64,000 bases of DNA, from positions 56,707 through 120,706 of the forward strand of contig NZ_PPQD01000028.1 in assembly GCF_002901825.1 (NCBI RefSeq), read 5' to 3'. The position numbers and the translations under genes are program-made. The stretch is from Mammaliicoccus sciuri. GTDB taxonomy: Bacteria > Bacillota > Bacilli > Staphylococcales > Staphylococcaceae. Below are positions 54,715 through 62,921 of this stretch, one piece after another. The notes under the pieces were generated by a model, which ran no database searches, was not told the origin of the DNA, and worked only from the letters and a program-made list of their open reading frames with translations. Positions within the stretch are counted from its first letter, which is position 1, and every line of letters starts with the position of its first letter.

Positions 54715-56301
54715 ATGAATAGATCAGACTTAATAGCACCAGAAACATACAATATTGTTAATGAAATCGAAAGACATGCAGCAGATGAAACGAAAGAAGC
54801 CATTATATTCGAAGATGTCGATGGCAACGTAGAAACGATTACGTACGCTAAACTTCTACAAAATTCAAATAAAGTGGGCAACATCTTTAAAGCACAAGGT
54901 CTTCAAAAAGGCGACAAAGTACTTATTATGATGCCACGCTTAATAAAAACATATGAAGTATACATTGCTGCACTTAAACTTGGGCTTATTATCATTCCAA
55001 GTTCAGAAATGTTAAGAACTAAAGACTTACAACATCGCATTACGCATGGTGAAGTCAATGCAGTCATAGTCATCGATCAATGTACAGGCGAATTTGAAAA
55101 TATTCAAGAATATGATCAACTCACTAAATTTATTGTAGGCTCTAAACAACAAGATTGGATTTCTATCGATGAAGCAATACAAACTGCAAGCTCAGAACTT
55201 ACAGTTGATGAAACAAAACGTGATGATACCGCAATTTTATCATATACATCTGGTACAACTGGATTACCAAAAGCTGTTATACATACACATGGATGGGGAT
55301 TTGCACACATCCAAACAGCGCCAAAACATTGGTTAAGTATTACAGACAAAGATACTGTATGGGCAACTGCAGCACCAGGTTGGCAAAAATGGATTTGGAG
55401 TCCATTTCTATCAATATTAGGTTCTGGCGCCATCGCATTTGTTTATAATGGTAAATTTAATGCAGCTAAATATTTGGACTTACTCGAAAAACATCAAATT
55501 AACGCATTATGCTGTACACCTACTGAATACCGATTAATGGCTAAACTGCCAAATCTTTCGGACTATACATTGAAACATTTACACAGTGCAGTATCAGCTG
55601 GCGAACCATTAAATAAAGAAGTCATCGAACAATTCAATCATAACTTCAACATTAAAGTAAGAGATGGATATGGCCAAACTGAGAATACATTACTTATCGC
55701 ATTTTTAAAAGATACAGAAAGCAGACCAGGTGCCATGGGTAAAGCAATACCAGGTAGTTATGTAACCGTAATAGACGAAGATGGCGACCCAATAACTAAC
55801 GGTGCCACAGGAGACATTGCCGTATCATTAGATTCACCATCATTATTCCAAGGCTATTTTAAAGACGAAGAACGTACCGAAAAATCAAAACGTGGAAACT
55901 ATTATGTAACTGGAGACCGCGCAAGATTAGACGAAGATGGGTACTTCTGGTTTAAAGGAAGAGAAGATGACATTATCATTAGTTCAGGTTATACAATCGG
56001 ACCATTCGAAGTAGAAGATTCACTTACTAAACATCCGAAAGTACAAGAATGTGCAGTCGTCGCAAGCCCAGACGAAATCAGAGGCAATATCGTCAAAGCA
56101 TTTGTCATTTTACAAAATGATATCGTAGGCGACGAAGCACTCGTCAAAGAACTACAAACTTACGTAAAAAGTGACGTCGCACCATATAAATATCCAAGAG
56201 CAATCGAATTTGTATCCGAACTACCAAAAACTAACTCAGGCAAAATACGCCGCGTTGAATTAAGAGAAGCTGAAAAAGAAAAATATAATAAACAATCATA
56301 G
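54715..56301 (+). CDS. mbcS: Acyl-CoA synthetase MbcS
   Basis: 528 aa adenylate-forming enzyme of the medium-chain acyl-CoA synthetase type. A3 motif YTSGTTGLPKAVIHTHGWG; RDGYGQTENTLLI; VTGDRARLDEDGYFWFKGRE, DDIIISSGYTIGPFEVED; and C-terminal PKTNSGKIRRVELRE with the catalytic Lys. Staphylococcal MbcS activates short branched acids (2-methylbutyrate, isobutyrate) for membrane fatty acid synthesis. Monocistronic with its own terminator, divergent from the mps operon. Confidence 0.88.
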   Translation: MNRSDLIAPETYNIVNEIERHAADETKEAIIFEDVDGNVETITYAKLLQNSNKVGNIFKAQGLQKGDKVLIMMPRLIKTYEVYIAALKLGLIIIPSSEMLRTKDLQHRITHGEVNAVIVIDQCTGEFENIQEYDQLTKFIVGSKQQDWISIDEAIQTASSELTVDETKRDDTAILSYTSGTTGLPKAVIHTHGWGFAHIQTAPKHWLSITDKDTVWATAAPGWQKWIWSPFLSILGSGAIAFVYNGKFNAAKYLDLLEKHQINALCCTPTEYRLMAKLPNLSDYTLKHLHSAVSAGEPLNKEVIEQFNHNFNIKVRDGYGQTENTLLIAFLKDTESRPGAMGKAIPGSYVTVIDEDGDPITNGATGDIAVSLDSPSLFQGYFKDEERTEKSKRGNYYVTGDRARLDEDGYFWFKGREDDIIISSGYTIGPFEVEDSLTKHPKVQECAVVASPDEIRGNIVKAFVILQNDIVGDEALVKELQTYVKSDVAPYKYPRAIEFVSELPKTNSGKIRRVELREAEKEKYNKQS

Positions 56302-56330
56302 GAAAAGAAGTATTGAAAAGTAGTGATTGG

Positions 56331-56366
56331 AGGACGAGACAAAATGTATGTCTCGTCTTTTTTTGT
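56331..56366 (+). terminator. Terminator of mbcS
   Basis: GACGAGACA (56333-56341) / TGTCTCGTC (56349-56357) followed by T7. Confidence 0.92.
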
Positions 56367-56389
56367 TTGAGATGAGATATGTAGAGATG

Positions 56390-56515
56390 TCTTAGCTTTA
56401 TTCAGCCATTAAGCCATGACTTTCCTCATCTCTTGGCTTTATTCACACGTTAAGCCATGACTTCATCCATCTCTTGGCTTTACTCACACATTAAGCCAAG
56501 AATCCCCCACCTCTC
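56390..56515. repeat. Tandem 41-bp hairpin array, family A (about 2.5 units)
   Basis: Units begin at 56411, 56452 and 56493 (period 41), with AAGCCATGA/TCTTGGCTT arms and TATTCACACGTT or TACTCACACATT spacers. Third copy of family A in the window and again in a convergent gap (mbcS/fadA). Confidence 0.9.
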
Positions 56516-56550
56516 CCACCAAATCTCCAACACACCCACCTTATACCATC

Positions 56551-56587
56551 AAAAAAAGCATTCGACCGTATGATCGAATGCTTTTGA
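56551..56587 (-). terminator. Terminator of the fad cluster
   Basis: AAAAGCATTCGA (56554-56565) / TCGAATGCTTTT (56574-56585), 8-base loop, A7 on the left giving a U tract on the - strand. Confidence 0.92.
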
Positions 56588-56589
56588 TA

Positions 56590-57777
56590 TTATCTAACAT
56601 ATTCAAATATGCCAGCTGCTCCCATTCCGACACCGATACACATTGTTACCATACCGTATTTGGAGTCTGGGCGTTTACTCATTTCTGACAATAGCTTACC
56701 TGTTAACATAGCACCTGTAGCACCGAGTGGGTGTCCGAGTGCTATTGCACCACCGTTAACGTTTGTCTTATTAATATCTAACCCTGCTTCGTTTATAGAT
56801 GCTACTGTTTGTGAAGCGAATGCTTCATTGAGTTCTACTAAATCGATATCATCTACTGATAAATTTGTTAATTCTAATACTTCTGGTATTGCATAAGCTG
56901 GTCCTATGCCCATTAATTTAGGGTCTACACCTACTGCTTTAAATCCTACAAATTTAGCAATTGGTTTAACACCTAATTCTTTTACTTTGTCGCCTGACAT
57001 CAATACAACAAATCCTGCTCCGTCTGTAAGTGGAGCCGATGTACCTGCTGTAACTGTGCCGTCAGCTTTAAATACTGTTCTTAATTTAGATAATGTTTCT
57101 AAATCTGTTTCTGGACGAATGAGTTCATCTTGTTTAAATATTTCTTTCGTCACATTTGGACCATTCTCATCGTATTTAACTTTATGCACTTCAATTGGTA
57201 TAATTTCATCTTCAAACTTACCTGATTTTTGTGCTTCTGATGCTCTTTTATGACTTTCAACTGCATAAGCATCTTGTTCTTCTCTTGAAACTTTATATTC
57301 TTCAGCAACCATTTCTGCCGTTAGTCCCATAGGATAAGAAACACCTGTATCCGCTTCTTGTAACTCCGGATTATTTGTTGGCTCATTACCACCCATTGGT
57401 ACGGCACTCATTAATTCAACGCCACCTGCTACAAGCACATCTGCCTGGTCAGACATAATTTCATTTGCTGCTATCGCAATGGTTTGCAAGCCTGAAGAAC
57501 AATAACGATTAACCGTTTGTCCAGGAACTTCATTTGGTAATCCAGCAAGTAATGCTATTGAACGTGCAATATTTTGACCTTGTAATCCTTCTGGAAAAGA
57601 GTTCCCCACGATAACATCTTGAACCATACTTCCATCAAATGTACCACCTACACGATTGAGTACACCTTTTAATACTTGAGCTGCAACTTCATCAGGTCTT
57701 TCATGAAATAATGCACCACCTGGTTTAGCTTTACCTGCTGCAGAACGTCCGTATGCTACTATATATGCCTCTTGCAT
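56590..57777 (-). CDS. fadA: Acetyl-CoA acyltransferase (3-ketoacyl-CoA thiolase)
   Basis: 395 aa thiolase for the last step of beta-oxidation. Active-site Cys in RYCSSGLQTIAIAANEI; GGVELMSAVPMG; NEAFASQTVASINEAG; GGAIALGHPLGATGAM with catalytic His and CIGVGMGAAGIFEYV with the second Cys. The ATG at 57777 follows AGAGGATGG. Last gene of fadE-B-A, 31 bases after fadB. Confidence 0.95.
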   Translation of the reverse strand: MQEAYIVAYGRSAAGKAKPGGALFHERPDEVAAQVLKGVLNRVGGTFDGSMVQDVIVGNSFPEGLQGQNIARSIALLAGLPNEVPGQTVNRYCSSGLQTIAIAANEIMSDQADVLVAGGVELMSAVPMGGNEPTNNPELQEADTGVSYPMGLTAEMVAEEYKVSREEQDAYAVESHKRASEAQKSGKFEDEIIPIEVHKVKYDENGPNVTKEIFKQDELIRPETDLETLSKLRTVFKADGTVTAGTSAPLTDGAGFVVLMSGDKVKELGVKPIAKFVGFKAVGVDPKLMGIGPAYAIPEVLELTNLSVDDIDLVELNEAFASQTVASINEAGLDINKTNVNGGAIALGHPLGATGAMLTGKLLSEMSKRPDSKYGMVTMCIGVGMGAAGIFEYVR

Positions 57778-57808
57778 TGATATCCATCCTCTCTTATTCA
57801 ACACTTCA

Positions 57809-60067
57809 TTAGTTACGTAATGGTTTACCTTTTTCTAACATATGCGTGATACGATCATATGTTTTTTCATTTTTGAGTAGAGATAAAAAGCCTTCTCGTT
57901 CAAGCTTTTGAATATATCGTTGATTAATATACGTATTACGAGGTAAATCTCCACCTGCAAGTATATGTGCAACTTTTAAAGTAATTTCGTAATCATAATC
58001 ACTAATGAAGTGACCAATTCTTTGCGCATCTAGTTCAGCTTGTGCTAAAGCTTTAAAATCTCTGCCTAGCGCTGGATATTGAGCTTTAGGTTTAGGAATA
58101 TAGTTTGTTTCAGATTCATATCTCGCTTTATTTAAAGCAACTTCAACACGTCTTTCTTTGTTGAAAATGATTGTATCGATATCTCTTAAATAACCATATC
58201 TCTTAGCTTCGTATGCATTTGTAGATACTTTAGCTAAACCGACATTCATTAATACTTTCGTAATCGATGCTTGTTTATCATCATTTTTATGATTTGTTCT
58301 AAGTACTCTATCTGCAAACTCTGCTAATCCACCACCTGAAGGTAATAGACCTACACCAGTTTCAACTAATCCAATGTATGTTTCACTCGCAGCAACGATA
58401 AATGGTGAGTGTAAGACAACTTCACAACCGCCACCTAAAGCTCTACCATGAACTGCAGTTACGATAGGTTTTAGTGAATATTTCATTCTTCCGAAACTTT
58501 CATGTAATTTATCAATTGCCGGACCTACTAATTCATCTACTTTCTGACTTTCATGTGCTTGTTTCATTAAGAACAAGTTTGCACCGACACTGAAATTATT
58601 GCCATCTGCATATATAACCATGCTTGTATAATCTTCTTGTTCTAATAAATCAATCGATTCTATTAAGTCGTTCGCAAAGCCATCAGATATAATATTATTT
58701 TTACTTTGAATTTTAAGTAATAATTGATCTTTATTTGCTACTGATAAATTAGAATCTTCTCTATTCCAAACTTCACGGTCAATAAAAGCTGATGTCGGTG
58801 TGACACGTTCTATTGATTCGCCTTCTTTATAGAAGCCACCACTTTGTTGTTCGATCCATTCAGGTAATTCACCGAGTTCTTGTTTCATTCTATCTTTAAC
58901 ACGGTCAAAGCCCATTAAGTCCCAAAGTTGGAATGGTCCTTTTTTCCAGTTAAATCCCCATACAAGCGCACGGTCTACATCTTTAAAGTCAGTTGCAGCT
59001 TTAGGAACATTAATCGCTGAATAATAGAAATTATTCCTTAATGTTTCCCATAAGAATTTACCTGCATCATCTTCAGCATTAAAAATGACATCTAAATTGG
59101 ATTTTAAGTCTTTACTAAATCTAGTAAGAATTTCGAATTTAGGCGGTTCAGGTTGTACGTACGAATCACTTTCTATATCGTAAACAAGTCTTGTCTTTTT
59201 ATCTTTTTTATAGAAACCTTGTTTCGTTTTTCTACCTAACGAGCCATTTTTAACAAGTGTATCGGCAACTTTAGTATCTTTGAAATACGGTTGCTCTTCA
59301 GGCACTTGTTGGAGTCCTCTCGTAACGGTAACGGCTATATCTAAACCAACTAAGTCAGATAAACCATATGTTCCGGTACTCGGTCTACCAATTGCTCTAC
59401 CCGTTAAAGCATCTACTTCAATAATTGAAAATCCTTGTTCTTCGCCACGATACATAATGTCATTCATCGTTTGTGTACCGACTCTGTTCGCTACAAATCC
59501 AGGCACGTCATTCGCAACGACAACACCTTTACCAAGTACTTCTTCAGCAAATACTTGTGTTCTTTCAACAATCGCATCTGACGTATTACGATTCGGAATG
59601 ACCTCTACAAGTTTCATAATGCGAGGTGGATTAAAGAAATGTAATCCTAAAAATCTTTCTTTATCTTGATCACTAAATGCTTTAGATATTGCTTCAATTG
59701 GAATACCTGAAGTATTCGTCGCAAATATCGCATTATCTTTCGCAACTTGAGTAACTTGTTTCCATACTTGATGTTTAATATCTAATTCTTCTTTAACCGC
59801 TTCAATATAAATATCTGCATCATCTTCACCTGTTAAATCATCTTGAAAATTACCGTAAGATAAATTAGATGCAAATTCTAAATCGAATAATAAAGGTCTT
59901 TTAGCATCTGTAATTACATCATATGCTTTTTTAGAAATTTTATTCGGGTCTTTTTCATCGATTACTATATCTAATAATTTTACTTTTAAACCTGCATTCA
60001 CTAATAGTGCAGCAATTTGGCTACCCATTGTACCTGCACCTAGAATGGTCGCTTTACTTATCGTCAT
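57809..60067 (-). CDS. fadB: 3-hydroxyacyl-CoA dehydrogenase / enoyl-CoA hydratase
   Basis: 752 aa bifunctional enzyme. N-terminal dehydrogenase domain: ILGAGTMGSQIAALLVNAGL (NAD motif), FATNTSGIPIEAIS, GLHFFNPPRIMKLVEVIPN; a second dehydrogenase C-domain follows; the hydratase (crotonase) domain is C-terminal, with VHGRALGGGCEVVLHSPFIV and GVGLLPSGGGLAEFA. This is the reverse of E. coli FadB domain order and normal for Gram-positive FadB/FadN. Confidence 0.94.
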   Translation of the reverse strand: MTISKATILGAGTMGSQIAALLVNAGLKVKLLDIVIDEKDPNKISKKAYDVITDAKRPLLFDLEFASNLSYGNFQDDLTGEDDADIYIEAVKEELDIKHQVWKQVTQVAKDNAIFATNTSGIPIEAISKAFSDQDKERFLGLHFFNPPRIMKLVEVIPNRNTSDAIVERTQVFAEEVLGKGVVVANDVPGFVANRVGTQTMNDIMYRGEEQGFSIIEVDALTGRAIGRPSTGTYGLSDLVGLDIAVTVTRGLQQVPEEQPYFKDTKVADTLVKNGSLGRKTKQGFYKKDKKTRLVYDIESDSYVQPEPPKFEILTRFSKDLKSNLDVIFNAEDDAGKFLWETLRNNFYYSAINVPKAATDFKDVDRALVWGFNWKKGPFQLWDLMGFDRVKDRMKQELGELPEWIEQQSGGFYKEGESIERVTPTSAFIDREVWNREDSNLSVANKDQLLLKIQSKNNIISDGFANDLIESIDLLEQEDYTSMVIYADGNNFSVGANLFLMKQAHESQKVDELVGPAIDKLHESFGRMKYSLKPIVTAVHGRALGGGCEVVLHSPFIVAASETYIGLVETGVGLLPSGGGLAEFADRVLRTNHKNDDKQASITKVLMNVGLAKVSTNAYEAKRYGYLRDIDTIIFNKERRVEVALNKARYESETNYIPKPKAQYPALGRDFKALAQAELDAQRIGHFISDYDYEITLKVAHILAGGDLPRNTYINQRYIQKLEREGFLSLLKNEKTYDRITHMLEKGKPLRN

Positions 60068-60121
60068 AAAAAGTCCTCCAAATCCATATATTCTGAGTGT
60101 GTTTCATCTTGCTCAGTTAGC

Positions 60122-61327
60122 TTAAATAAATGCTGAATCTCCAGTTAATGCACGTCCAATTAACAGTGCATTGATTTCGTGTGTACCTTCGTATGTGTAT
60201 ACTGCTTCTGCATCTGAGAAGAATCTCGCAATATCATATTCAGCTAAAATACCGTTACCGCCTGTGATACCTCGACCCATTGCGACAGATTCTCTTAATC
60301 TAAGTGAATTCATCATCTTAGCTGTTGAAGTGGCAACTTCGTCGTATTCACCATTTTCTTGCATTCTAGCAAGTTGAGCACATATAGACATTGAATGTGC
60401 TAAATTCCCTTGCATCATTGCTAATTTCTCTTGGATTAATTGATATTTACTAATTTCTTTACCGAACTGTTTACGTTCTGTTACATAATCAAGTGTTGCG
60501 CGTAAAGCACCTGCTAAAGCACCCGTTGCCATATATGCAACACCTGCACGTGTAGAATAAAGTACTTTCGCAATATCTTTAAAACCATTTATATTTTGAA
60601 GTCTTTGATCTTCTTCAACTTCTACATTGTCTAATTTAATAATTGTATTTGGAATGATTCTTAAAGCAATTTTATTTTCAATCACTTCAATATCCACACC
60701 TGCTTGTTCTGGTCTAACAATAAAGCCTTTAGGTTTACCTGTTTCAACATCTACAGCATACACCGGAATAACATCCGCTAAATTTGCACCGCCAATCCAT
60801 TTCTTTTCACCATTTAAAATCCATTTATCGCCTTCACGTTTTGCAGTTGTTTCTAACCCACCTGCAACATCTGATCCGTGTTCTGGTTCAGTTAACGCAA
60901 AGCATGTTCTTAGTTCATGTGATTGTAATTTAGGGATGTAGTATGCAACTTGTTCTTTACTACCACCGAATAAGAATGAATTATGTCCTAATCCTTGATG
61001 GACACCTAATAATGTTACTAAAGATACATCGAATCGTGCTACGACATAAGACATGAAAAATTGGAATAATTGACTAGGTGTCTTAGCACCTTCACGCCCT
61101 TCAAATAATAATGGATTTTGGAAATAGTTGAGTTTCCCCATATCATCGAAGAAGTCTTCTGGCACTGTCGCATTCACCCAATGTTCGTTGATTGTTGGAC
61201 GATATTTTTCTTCTAATAAATCATCAAGTTGTTTTAAGAACTTGACTTCACCATCTGTTAATTGTTTCGAAATATTCAATACATCCTCTGGAAATAATGC
61301 TTTTAATGTTTCTAATTTTGTTGACAT
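60122..61327 (-). CDS. fadE: Acyl-CoA dehydrogenase
   Basis: 401 aa flavoprotein that introduces the first double bond. Blocks: CFALTEPEHGSDVAGGLETT, KWIGGANLADVIPVYA, ERKQFGKEISKYQLIQEKLA, and GRGITGGNGILAEYDIARFF then YEGTHEINALLIGRALTG (catalytic Glu region). The ATG at 61327 follows GGAGGTC. Downstream of a cre-like site, suggesting that fadE-B-A can be a separately regulated unit. Confidence 0.95.
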   Translation of the reverse strand: MSTKLETLKALFPEDVLNISKQLTDGEVKFLKQLDDLLEEKYRPTINEHWVNATVPEDFFDDMGKLNYFQNPLLFEGREGAKTPSQLFQFFMSYVVARFDVSLVTLLGVHQGLGHNSFLFGGSKEQVAYYIPKLQSHELRTCFALTEPEHGSDVAGGLETTAKREGDKWILNGEKKWIGGANLADVIPVYAVDVETGKPKGFIVRPEQAGVDIEVIENKIALRIIPNTIIKLDNVEVEEDQRLQNINGFKDIAKVLYSTRAGVAYMATGALAGALRATLDYVTERKQFGKEISKYQLIQEKLAMMQGNLAHSMSICAQLARMQENGEYDEVATSTAKMMNSLRLRESVAMGRGITGGNGILAEYDIARFFSDAEAVYTYEGTHEINALLIGRALTGDSAFI

Positions 61328-61348
61328 ATATATGACCTCCAAATGTTA

Positions 61349-61363
61349 ATAAAGCGCTTACAT
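61349..61363 (-). promoter_or_regulatory. cre-like site upstream of fadE
   Basis: ATGTAAGCGCTTTAT on the - strand fits the cre consensus with one mismatch; 22 bases before the fadE start codon, in the 80-base gap after fadD. Confidence 0.72.
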
Positions 61364-61407
61364 AATTCTCTAAAAAAATTTAGTATTCATGTTAGCGTCA
61401 TCTTTGT

Positions 61408-62907
61408 TTATTGTTGAAACTTTCTCTTCATCATAGCTTTCACTTCTAACTTGTCTGGTTTAGCAGTTGAAGTTAATGGCATTTTCGTAACGGTTAGATA
61501 ATTTTTAGGCACTTTGTAACTTGCCAAGTTTTCACGCATATAAGCATCTAATTTCTCTACGAAATCTGGATCTTGTTCATTCAGTAACACAGCTGCCGCT
61601 ACAGTTTCACCAAATTTTTCATTTTCGTAACCTACAACGACACATTGTGCGACGAGTGGATGACCAGCTAGAACGATTTCAACTTCAGATGGTAAGACGT
61701 TCTCTCCACCTGTAATAATCAGTTCTTTTCTTCTATCTACAATAAATATATCGCCATCCTCATCTATACGTGCTAAATCACCTGTTAAGAAAAAGCCATC
61801 ATGGAAAGATTCTTCCGTTTCTTTTGGTTTTTGCCAATAACCTGGTGTAACTTGTTTACCTTTAATCGCTAATTCACCAATTTCACCTACAGGTACGTCA
61901 TTGAAATCTTCATCAAATAATCTTGATTCTACATACATGACTGGCTTCCCTATACTCATTGGCTTTTCAAGTGAGTTAGTAGGTGTATTAATCATTGCTA
62001 ATGGTGCTTCTGTTAAGCCATAACCATTAATAATATTTAACCCTATGCTTGCAAATTTTTTCTGAACACCAGGCAATGGTGCTGAACCACCTTGAATAAG
62101 AAAATCAATATTGTCAAAGTTCTTCACATCAAAGTTAGGTGCTACTAACATGGCATAATACATTGTTGGAATAAGCGATAAGTAATTCGGTTTATATTTA
62201 GCCATTAAATCGTTGAGTTGTTCACCTTCGAAGTAACGATGTAATACGAGTGAACCACCCGCCATCAACAATGGAATCACTAAATCATTAAATCCAAATA
62301 CATGGAACATCGGTAACGAAATAATAGATGAAAATCCTGAATTCACTTTATAAGTGAGTATCGTATTAATCGCATTTGATGTGAATGAATCATAAGTGAA
62401 CATGACACCTTTTGGTAATCCTGTTGTTCCACTTGTGTACATTAATGCCGCTAAATCATCACGACCTACATCTACTGTCTTGAATGGTTTATGATTTTTA
62501 GGATTTACAAGTTCATCATATTCAGGTGAATCGATATCCATGTGTAAATAGTCATCTGCAATCCCTTGTAAACTACTTAAATGACGATTCGCATAGAATA
62601 TAAACTTCACACCTGAATCTTCTATGACACTTTCAATTTCGTTCGGTTTGAGTCTCCAGTTCATTGGGAAGTATACTGCGCCAATCTTAAATGAAGCGAA
62701 TAGTAAGTCAAGAACCGCTACATCATTTGGTGCAAATATCCCAACGACATCTCCCTTTTTAATACCTTGTTCTTCAAGATGGTTGGCTAAGTTCTCAGCA
62801 CGAATATTTAAATCTTGATAAGTCCATTCTGTTCCTTTTAGTGGATCGGTAACTGCTGCCTTTTCTTCGTCATATTGCGCTCTTGTTTTAATCCAATCGT
62901 AATTCAT
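61408..62907 (-). CDS. fadD: Long-chain acyl-CoA ligase
   Basis: 499 aa adenylate-forming enzyme. YTSGTTGLPKGVMFTYDSFT, GYGLTEAPLAMINTPTNSLE, FFLTGDLARIDEDGDIFIVD then RRKELIITGGENVLPSEVE; C-terminal LTSTAKPDKLEVKAM with the catalytic Lys region. Activates fatty acids for the neighbouring beta-oxidation enzymes. 14 bases after fadX. Confidence 0.93.
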   Translation of the reverse strand: MNYDWIKTRAQYDEEKAAVTDPLKGTEWTYQDLNIRAENLANHLEEQGIKKGDVVGIFAPNDVAVLDLLFASFKIGAVYFPMNWRLKPNEIESVIEDSGVKFIFYANRHLSSLQGIADDYLHMDIDSPEYDELVNPKNHKPFKTVDVGRDDLAALMYTSGTTGLPKGVMFTYDSFTSNAINTILTYKVNSGFSSIISLPMFHVFGFNDLVIPLLMAGGSLVLHRYFEGEQLNDLMAKYKPNYLSLIPTMYYAMLVAPNFDVKNFDNIDFLIQGGSAPLPGVQKKFASIGLNIINGYGLTEAPLAMINTPTNSLEKPMSIGKPVMYVESRLFDEDFNDVPVGEIGELAIKGKQVTPGYWQKPKETEESFHDGFFLTGDLARIDEDGDIFIVDRRKELIITGGENVLPSEVEIVLAGHPLVAQCVVVGYENEKFGETVAAAVLLNEQDPDFVEKLDAYMRENLASYKVPKNYLTVTKMPLTSTAKPDKLEVKAMMKRKFQQ

Positions 62908-62921
62908 ATTAAACTACCCCC

